NCBI GenBank assembly: GCA_002897715.1
Contig: BDUA01000036.1
Span: 1-54,286 of the forward strand
From: a bacterium BMS3Abin01
GTDB taxonomy: Bacteria; Actinomycetota; Thermoleophilia; BMS3ABIN01
Direction of reading: 5' to 3'
DNA length: 54,286 nucleotides
The first letter of the stretch is position 1. The number at the start of each line of letters is the position of its first letter. The notes beneath the pieces are model-generated. The model saw only the letters and a list, made by a program, of their open reading frames with translations, ran no database searches and was not told where the DNA came from. Of the stretch, positions 48,719 through 54,286 are shown piece after piece. A program made the translations under genes and the position numbers.

Positions 48719-49567
48719 TCAGGCGCCTTCTCCCCCCGGCTCCTCCTCCGGCAAGACTCCTTCCCTCAGGGACAGCGTCTTTTCTACGCCGAAAAGGTAC
48801 CTGAGGTAGCGGAAAGCCAGATTCATAAGCTGTACATCATCCTCCCGTATGGCTGCGGTCTCCTCCGCGTCGATATCGAAAGTCTCCAGGAAACGGCTCT
48901 CCAGAACGAAGCGGCGGAACTGGTCCAGGTTGTAGCTGGCCAGGAAGAACATGGTCTGCCGGCGTCCGTCCTTTTCCTCTTCGCGCGTTATATTGCGGAC
49001 GAACAACTCCTTCCACTGGCCGGCCATCCGGTCATAATGTTCGGCCTCCTGGTTTTCGCGCCATTCGGCTATGGTCCACTGCCGCTCCTCGCTGAAACCA
49101 TGGCAGTGTTCCTCCCTGATGAGCATATAGAACTCTTCGTTCACCACCTGGTCATCGACCTGCTTGCGGTGGATACCCTGGCCTATGGGGTAATAGCGGC
49201 ACATGGCCGGCCTGTCAGTATAGATGGTGCACCCATCCGTGGTCACGAAGGGGCAGGGCTTGCCGGACGACTCCTCCATCTTGATCAGCAGCTGGGGCCA
49301 GCCGGTCTTCTCCTCGATGCGCGACCGGGTGTATCTCTCCAGGAAACGGTCCGATGATATTCCCAGGCGCTGTTTCATCCTGATTACATCATAGGGCGTC
49401 AGCATGATATCGATGTCGCTGCAGCATCGGGTGAAACAGTCGATGCCCGGATGACACCGGAACTGGAGCCGCGATTCCAGCGTAAGCTGCTTGGGCACCA
49501 CCGGGCTGTTGCCAGCCCCGGTGGTCGATGGCTTCCTGTCGATGGCTTCCCGGTCTTCTTCGTTCAT
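48719..49567 (-). CDS. YkgJ-family cysteine cluster protein
   Basis: A 282-residue protein of the YkgJ zinc/iron-chelating family: FRCHPGIDCFTRCCSDIDIMLTPYDVIRMK near residue 37, then PCPFVTTDGCTIYTDRPAMCRYYPIG. The C-terminal half is helical and charged. The family's function is unsettled, with a metal cluster assumed. It sits 18 bases downstream of qmoC on the same strand, a location seen in some sulfate reducers, so it may aid the Qmo complex (inference). Confidence 0.88.
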   Translation of the reverse strand: MNEEDREAIDRKPSTTGAGNSPVVPKQLTLESRLQFRCHPGIDCFTRCCSDIDIMLTPYDVIRMKQRLGISSDRFLERYTRSRIEEKTGWPQLLIKMEESSGKPCPFVTTDGCTIYTDRPAMCRYYPIGQGIHRKQVDDQVVNEEFYMLIREEHCHGFSEERQWTIAEWRENQEAEHYDRMAGQWKELFVRNITREEEKDGRRQTMFFLASYNLDQFRRFVLESRFLETFDIDAEETAAIREDDVQLMNLAFRYLRYLFGVEKTLSLREGVLPEEEPGGEGA

Positions 49568-49585
49568 ATCGCCATCTGCACCGGT

Positions 49586-50857
49586 CTAAACACCGACGCC
49601 GACATCCCTGCCGGTGGCCCGGGCGAACACCAGAGCCACCAACCTGTAGACCATGTGCGCCATCTTGGAGAACGGCGCATAGATAAACAGGAACAGGATG
49701 CTCATCAGGTGGATGGCATAGACGATATAGGCGGCCGGCGCCACATCGGCCAGTCGCAGCATCTCGGCGCCGATGCCGCTGGCCAGGATCAACAGGATGG
49801 TGAGGATGAGCAGCCAGTCGAAGTAACTGCCCATGCCCAGTTTCTCGGAATGCACGAAGCGGTAGATTATCACCATGCTGATACCGATGATGCCGGCGGC
49901 GGCGCTGATATTACCCAGCCATTTGATGGGGTTGGACAGGGCGAAAGGCGATTCTATATGCAGGAAATCGATGTACACCACAGCCCACGCCGTAGTCAAT
50001 GCCAGTCCCAGGAAAGCATAGAATACCAGCAGGTGGGCGTTGGCCCGGTCCTTGGTCTCATCGCACTCCCGGAAACGCCTGTGGGCCATCAGCTCGCTGA
50101 GCGTGGGCCCCAGGTTGGCAAAGAAGCCCTTGGTCGGGCCCTTGCCACCGGCGGCCTTGTAACGCGACATCATGTCCGCCCAGTATTTTCTGCCGCCGAT
50201 TATGAACATGATTACCGCAAAGATAGCGGCGATGGTGAACAGGGGATCGATGACCCGGTAGATATCCATGAACTCTGAATATACGATCTCGCCACCCGGC
50301 CGGTGGATACCGGAGAAGTTACCCTGGGCGGCGATGGCTATCAGGATGACGGCGATGGGGATGATGGCCATCAGGATGGTTCCGCCGATGTTGCCCAGCG
50401 CCTTGGTCACCCCGCCTATCGAATAGTTGGAAATGGTCATCTTGGCCACGGCTTGCAGTACTTTACCGGGCTTGGCGTCACGCGGGCACTGGGCCACGCA
50501 GTCGCTGCACTGATGGCACAGCCAGATATCGGGGCTGCCCATAAGTTTGTCCTTAAGACCCCACTGGGCCCACTGCATCTCCTTGCGCGGGAAGGGGTTG
50601 TCATCCGGCGTCAGGTTGCAGACTACCGAACAGGTGGCGCACTGGTAACATTTCTTCAGGTCGGCGCCGCCGGAATTCATCACGTCTTTGACAAAGCCGA
50701 TATCGGGAGTCACCGTTTCCGCCGGGACTTCCACGGCGACCGGCGTTACCTCTACCGACTCTTCCGAAGTCTCAACCGTCGCTTCTTCTTTTGGCTCAGC
50801 TGCAGCGTCGGCGCCCTCAGCTGATTCATCCTTCTTCTCAACCGATTCGTCTGCCAT
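49586..50857 (-). CDS. qmoC: QmoC, membrane subunit of the quinone-interacting oxidoreductase
   Basis: A 423-residue protein with an acidic, low-complexity N-terminus (residues 1-50), two [4Fe-4S] motifs of HdrC type (CYQCATCSVVC and CHQCSDCVAQC), then a membrane haem-b domain with about six helices. Start at 50857 with AGGAGGAG. In sulfate reducers Qmo passes electrons between menaquinone and APS reductase. The long acidic head is not part of the usual protein. qmoB ends 8 bases upstream. Confidence 0.95.
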   Translation of the reverse strand: MADESVEKKDESAEGADAAAEPKEEATVETSEESVEVTPVAVEVPAETVTPDIGFVKDVMNSGGADLKKCYQCATCSVVCNLTPDDNPFPRKEMQWAQWGLKDKLMGSPDIWLCHQCSDCVAQCPRDAKPGKVLQAVAKMTISNYSIGGVTKALGNIGGTILMAIIPIAVILIAIAAQGNFSGIHRPGGEIVYSEFMDIYRVIDPLFTIAAIFAVIMFIIGGRKYWADMMSRYKAAGGKGPTKGFFANLGPTLSELMAHRRFRECDETKDRANAHLLVFYAFLGLALTTAWAVVYIDFLHIESPFALSNPIKWLGNISAAAGIIGISMVIIYRFVHSEKLGMGSYFDWLLILTILLILASGIGAEMLRLADVAPAAYIVYAIHLMSILFLFIYAPFSKMAHMVYRLVALVFARATGRDVGVGV

Positions 50858-50865
50858 AGCTCCTC

Positions 50866-53154
50866 CTAGAATCCCTTGAACGGATTTGGCCCGAACCCTT
50901 TGACCTCTTCAGCGAAGTCGTCGAGTATCTGGGGAATCTGATCCCATTCGTTCATTGCCAACTCTACCTGTTTGACGCGTTCCGCTTCCAGCATCAGGCG
51001 GCCCAGGGTCTCCTGGACCTTGCCCAGCCGTTCATTGCACATCTGGCTACCCTTGATGAAGTGACACTGATAGTCATCGCCGTATTTGCAACCGATAAGG
51101 ATAATGCCGTCCACGCCGGTAGACAGTGCTTCGGCTACCCACACCAGATTGGTTCCTCCCAGGCAACGCAGGGTTATGAAGCGGAAGAACGGGCTGAACT
51201 TCATGCGGTTCAGCGCGGCGATGTCGATGGAAGGATAGGCATCATTCTCGCAGATGAGCGCAATGAAGCGAGGCTTCTCCGTGTCGTCCGGAACATTTAT
51301 CGCTTTCATCATGGAGGCGACCATATCGATGGTGTAATCGTTGAAGGATATGATCTTCTGCGGGCAGGCGCCCATGCAGGTGCCGCAACGGCGGCAGCGG
51401 TAGGTATTGGTCTTGGGGGTTCCCTTCTCGTCTTCATCGAGCGCGCCGAAGGGGCATTCAACCGTACACCGCCGGCATTGAGTGCAGGTATTGAAATTGA
51501 TCTCGGGGAAGGTCTGGTCTCCCACGCGGGGATGGACCGCCTTGCCCTGTGATGTCAGTTCCAGGCACTGGATGGCCTTGAGCGCCGCGCCCGAGGCGTC
51601 CGCTATCGCCTGCAGGCCGGTCATCGGCGCCCGCACCGCTCCCGCGGCGTAGATACCGGTCCTGCGGGTCTCGTAGGGGAAGCAGATGAAATGGGAATCG
51701 GGGAAACCATAACTCTGGTAGGGCAACTCCGGTCCCTGGCGGTAGTCCAGGTTCAGCACCACCGGGTCGGCTATTACCTCCTTGATTATGCCATCCTGAG
51801 TCTCCGTTTCCTTCCACTTGCCCACGTACTCGGGCGTAAGATCATTGACGTTCCGGTCGGCAGGCATCATGTTGGTCTCCATGCCGGTAGCCAGTACCAG
51901 CATGTCGGCCTCTATGCGTACCTTCTCCCCCAGCATGGTATTGTCCACTTCCAAGATAATATTGCCCGAACTATCCTCTTCTATGTTGAGGACCTCGCCC
52001 TTGGTAAGCATCACGCCCGGGTTATCCTGCGCGGCCTTGTAGAAGTTCTCGTACAGGCCCGGGGTGCGCATGTCTTTGTAGATGATGTAGGCGCCGGCGT
52101 CCTTGTTGCTGTCCGTCACATACAGCGCCTGTTTGAGCGAGGTCAGGCAGCATACGCTTGAGCAATATGGTATATGGTCCGGGTCCCGTTGGCCGGCGCA
52201 CTGAAGGAAGGCGACCCGCTGGGCGGCCTTTCCGTCCGAGGGGCGGTTGACTTTGCCTGACGCCGCCGTGACCATCTCCTCCATCTCCACGTTGGTAACC
52301 ACATTCCTGAACTTGCCGTAGCCCAGATGCCCCAGTTTGTTGGCGTCGTAGGGACGCCAGCCGATGGCCATGATGATGGCTCCCAGGTTCTCGGTGGTGG
52401 TGGTGCCGCCGGTGGTGACGGTTGCTTCATACTTACCGGGCTCTCCGGCGATGTTGTCGATATGCGCCGAGGTCATGACCTTGATGCGGTCGCTGGCCTC
52501 GACCTCCCGTATCCTGTCGCCGATATCCGATTCCTGAATCTGCTCGAAAGGGGCCTTCTCCGGCAATACCCTGTACATCTTGCGGGCCCAGCCTCCCAGT
52601 TCGGCCTCTTTCTCCACCAGGATGACCTCACTGCCGGCCCTGGCGGTCTCCAGGGCGGCGTTGATGCCCGTGGTGCCGCCGCCGATCACCATTACCGTAC
52701 GTGAGATGGGCTCGATATGCGGAACCGGCGGCTTGGCCTTCTGCGCCCGGACTATGCCCATGCGCAGCTGGTCTTCCGCCATCATCTGCGTATTCTCGTC
52801 GTTGGGCTCCTGGGTCCAGACGACCTGTTCCCTCAGGCTCACCCTTTCGGTGTAGTAACTGAGAGGGTCGAAGGCGAAGGCGTCCGTATTCACCCGCGCC
52901 GAGCAGGCGGCAATGACGATGCGGTTCACGCCCTCGTTATTGATGTCTCCGGTTATCAGGTCTACACCTTCCTGGTTGCAGAGGAAGTCGTTGGTCTTGC
53001 ACACCGGGGCCTTGTACTGCCCGCTGGCTATCTTCTCCAGCTCCTCCAGGTTTAGGGAGTCGCCGATGCCGCAGCCTGAGCATATATAGACGCCCAGCTT
53101 GGGCTTGGCGGCCTCTTCCGTGGTCTTCTCCGTTGCCGTGTTCTCTTCAGCCAT
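50866..53154 (-). CDS. qmoB: QmoB, HdrA-like flavoprotein with a C-terminal MvhD domain
   Basis: A protein of about 762 residues from the ATG at 53154 (GGGAGGGG upstream). HdrA-like: YICSGCGIGDSL, FAD site VMVIGGGTTGINAALETARAG, YCSSVCCLTSL cysteine group, ferredoxin clusters (CTQCRRCTVECP and CRRCGTCMGACP), then a MvhD-type [2Fe-2S] domain at the C-terminus (LRCLGGTNLVWVAEAL, then GCKYGDDYQC). It is the middle subunit of the Qmo complex, cytoplasmic. The start lies 2 bases from the qmoA stop. Confidence 0.95.
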   Translation of the reverse strand: MAEENTATEKTTEEAAKPKLGVYICSGCGIGDSLNLEELEKIASGQYKAPVCKTNDFLCNQEGVDLITGDINNEGVNRIVIAACSARVNTDAFAFDPLSYYTERVSLREQVVWTQEPNDENTQMMAEDQLRMGIVRAQKAKPPVPHIEPISRTVMVIGGGTTGINAALETARAGSEVILVEKEAELGGWARKMYRVLPEKAPFEQIQESDIGDRIREVEASDRIKVMTSAHIDNIAGEPGKYEATVTTGGTTTTENLGAIIMAIGWRPYDANKLGHLGYGKFRNVVTNVEMEEMVTAASGKVNRPSDGKAAQRVAFLQCAGQRDPDHIPYCSSVCCLTSLKQALYVTDSNKDAGAYIIYKDMRTPGLYENFYKAAQDNPGVMLTKGEVLNIEEDSSGNIILEVDNTMLGEKVRIEADMLVLATGMETNMMPADRNVNDLTPEYVGKWKETETQDGIIKEVIADPVVLNLDYRQGPELPYQSYGFPDSHFICFPYETRRTGIYAAGAVRAPMTGLQAIADASGAALKAIQCLELTSQGKAVHPRVGDQTFPEINFNTCTQCRRCTVECPFGALDEDEKGTPKTNTYRCRRCGTCMGACPQKIISFNDYTIDMVASMMKAINVPDDTEKPRFIALICENDAYPSIDIAALNRMKFSPFFRFITLRCLGGTNLVWVAEALSTGVDGIILIGCKYGDDYQCHFIKGSQMCNERLGKVQETLGRLMLEAERVKQVELAMNEWDQIPQILDDFAEEVKGFGPNPFKGF

Positions 53155-53156
53155 GT

Positions 53157-54286
53157 CTACTCCCCTCCCTTGGCGCTCTGCAGGCTTTTCAGCGCGCAAC
53201 CGGTTCCCATCTGTACCGACTGGGATACGTCCCCGGGACCCCGGGCCACACCGGCGGCATACACCCCGGGCGTAGCCGCGGAGATGATGAAACCGTTGTC
53301 TTCCTTGCTGACGCCGCCCATCTCGTCGCTGACCGCCGAAGGCTCCATGCCCGCCGCCAGCACGACCATGTCATATTTCTTTTCGATCTTGCCGCCGCCA
53401 AGGATGTCCTCGGCGGTTATGATTACGTCACCGCTGGCGGCGTCTTCCTCTATCTTGGCTATCTTGCCTTTGATCATGGTAACCTTCTCGTCATCCTCCA
53501 CCTTCCTGAGGAAGTCCTCATATTTTCCGGGGGTCCTGAGGTCGATATAATAAATGGTCGCCTCCGTGTCTTCCGGTGATTTCTCCCTGAGGTAAGTGGT
53601 CTGTTTCAGTGATGCCATGCAGCAGACGGCCGAACAGTAGTCAAGGTTGTTCTGGTCGCGGCTGCCGGCGCATTGGGCGAAAGCGATATTCTTCACTTCC
53701 TTGCCGTCGGAGGGCCTGAGTATCTTGCCCTTGGTGGGGCCGTTGGGGGCAGCCAACCGTTCCATCATCACGTTGGTGATCACGTTCCTGGCGGTGCCGA
53801 AGTTCAGGTTCTCGATCTTGGCGGCGTCGTAAGGGTTCCAGCCGGTGGCGTAGACGATACTGTCTGCCTTGACCTGCGTCGAAGACGGCTGCATCGACAG
53901 GTCGATGGCCCCGTACTTGCAGACCTCCACACACTTGCCGCATGCTTCGCCCTTGCAGGCGTCGCCATCGATGATGTACCTCATGGGGAACGCCTGGTCG
54001 TGCGGCAGGTAAACGGCCCTGGTGCTGTCCATGCCGTAGTTGAATTCATTGGGCCTGTCCACGTCGCAGACCTCTACGCATTCGCCGCAGGCGGTGCACT
54101 TCCGGTTGACGAACCGGGGGTTCAGCTTTATCGAGGCCTCGAAATCACCCTCGCTGCCTGAGATGTTCACCACTTCCGCCTGGGTGTAATACTTTATCCT
54201 GGGGTTGTTCTTTATCCTCCGAAAATTTATCTCCAGTCCGCAATATGGAGGACAAAGCTTGGGGAAATACCGGTACAGCTGGGCGA
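53157..54286 (-). CDS. qmoA: QmoA, HdrA-like flavoprotein (start outside window)
   Basis: The C-terminal 376 residues; the frame is open to the right edge, beginning LYRYFPKLCPPYCGLEINFRRIK. Visible: two ferredoxin-type clusters (CTACGECVEVCD, and CKGEACGKCVEVCK), the YCSAVCCMASL cysteine group, and the end of a FAD oxidoreductase (PGVYAAGVARGPGD). Its N-terminal FAD-binding part lies beyond 54286. First gene of qmoABC in the window; aprAB or sat, expected upstream, would be to the right. Confidence 0.93.
   Translation of the reverse strand, partial: AQLYRYFPKLCPPYCGLEINFRRIKNNPRIKYYTQAEVVNISGSEGDFEASIKLNPRFVNRKCTACGECVEVCDVDRPNEFNYGMDSTRAVYLPHDQAFPMRYIIDGDACKGEACGKCVEVCKYGAIDLSMQPSSTQVKADSIVYATGWNPYDAAKIENLNFGTARNVITNVMMERLAAPNGPTKGKILRPSDGKEVKNIAFAQCAGSRDQNNLDYCSAVCCMASLKQTTYLREKSPEDTEATIYYIDLRTPGKYEDFLRKVEDDEKVTMIKGKIAKIEEDAASGDVIITAEDILGGGKIEKKYDMVVLAAGMEPSAVSDEMGGVSKEDNGFIISAATPGVYAAGVARGPGDVSQSVQMGTGCALKSLQSAKGGE

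Overview
The window is about 54 kb of GC-rich bacterial chromosome, densely packed with genes and with no stretch over 300 bases lacking one. It has no phage, transposon, CRISPR array or rRNA. The genes describe a strict anaerobe with dissimilatory sulfur metabolism. At the right edge lies qmoABC, the quinone-interacting complex that serves APS reductase in sulfate reducers. Sulfur-trafficking proteins are scattered through the rest: three TusA domains, two DsrE-type proteins, two ThiS/MoaD-type sulfur carriers, a MoeB-type activating enzyme, a JAMM peptidase, two cysteine synthases, a serine acetyltransferase, LarE, FdhD, NifS and IscU. The CysO/CysM pair of the mycobacterial type, the MurE and LytM-like envelope proteins, and heavy use of TTG starts suggest a deep-branching, uncultured Actinomycetota-like or related lineage. 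That placement is inference; no marker gene here proves it.

Layout, left to right. 1-2.8 kb: argS (partial), a small DUF3006 protein, a TrkA-gated K+ channel and a DUF4388 protein. 2.9-5.3 kb: a large membrane HAMP-GAF-GAF-HD-GYP protein. 5.4-7.8 kb: an Fe-S/sulfur operon reading Rrf2-TusA fusion, nifS, iscU. 8.0-14.2 kb: tatD, metG, a LytM-like envelope protein, murE and an AI-2E family exporter. 14.4-16 kb: a second LytM-like protein and an MTA-phosphorylase-like enzyme. 16-17.9 kb: rtcB and archease. 18-23.4 kb: a cysteine/sulfur-carrier locus (rrf2, cysK, tusA, thiS-like, moeB, JAMM peptidase, larE, NIL protein, cysE). 23.5-26.6 kb: DUF211, VIT1-like transporter, pcrA.

26.6-35.6 kb is the most unusual part. 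It holds an orphan lipoyl-carrier (GcvH/LbpA-like) protein, an ArsR regulator, DsrE, FmdE, YwiC-like, DsrE2 and TusA. These are followed by a translationally coupled three-gene operon: radical SAM, then a 906-residue LplA-LplB-DUF116-LipT-like fusion, then a second radical SAM. It matches the LipS1/LipS2 lipoate-assembly route and joins in one chain proteins normally made separately.

35.9-43.2 kb: an ABC exporter, DUF1786, fdhD, a thioredoxin-like lipoprotein whose active site contains an in-frame TGA read as selenocysteine (U-P-A-C, with a SECIS-like hairpin placed correctly), rrf2, cysM, cysO, a HIT protein, two tRNAs and an HdeD-like membrane protein. 43.4-49.6 kb: a secreted NosD-type beta-helix protein, three tRNAs, tadA, an FKBP, a membrane multihaem cytochrome c, VKOR and a YkgJ-type protein. 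49.6-54.3 kb: qmoC, qmoB, qmoA (partial).

How it works together (inference): Qmo and the multihaem cytochrome link the quinone pool to sulfur respiration. Sulfur is partitioned through TusA/DsrE and NifS/IscU into Fe-S clusters, and through protein thiocarboxylates into cysteine. A lipoylated carrier protein is loaded by the LipS-type operon. Three Rrf2 regulators with cysteine clusters and one ArsR protein are placed to sense Fe-S, cysteine or sulfur status.
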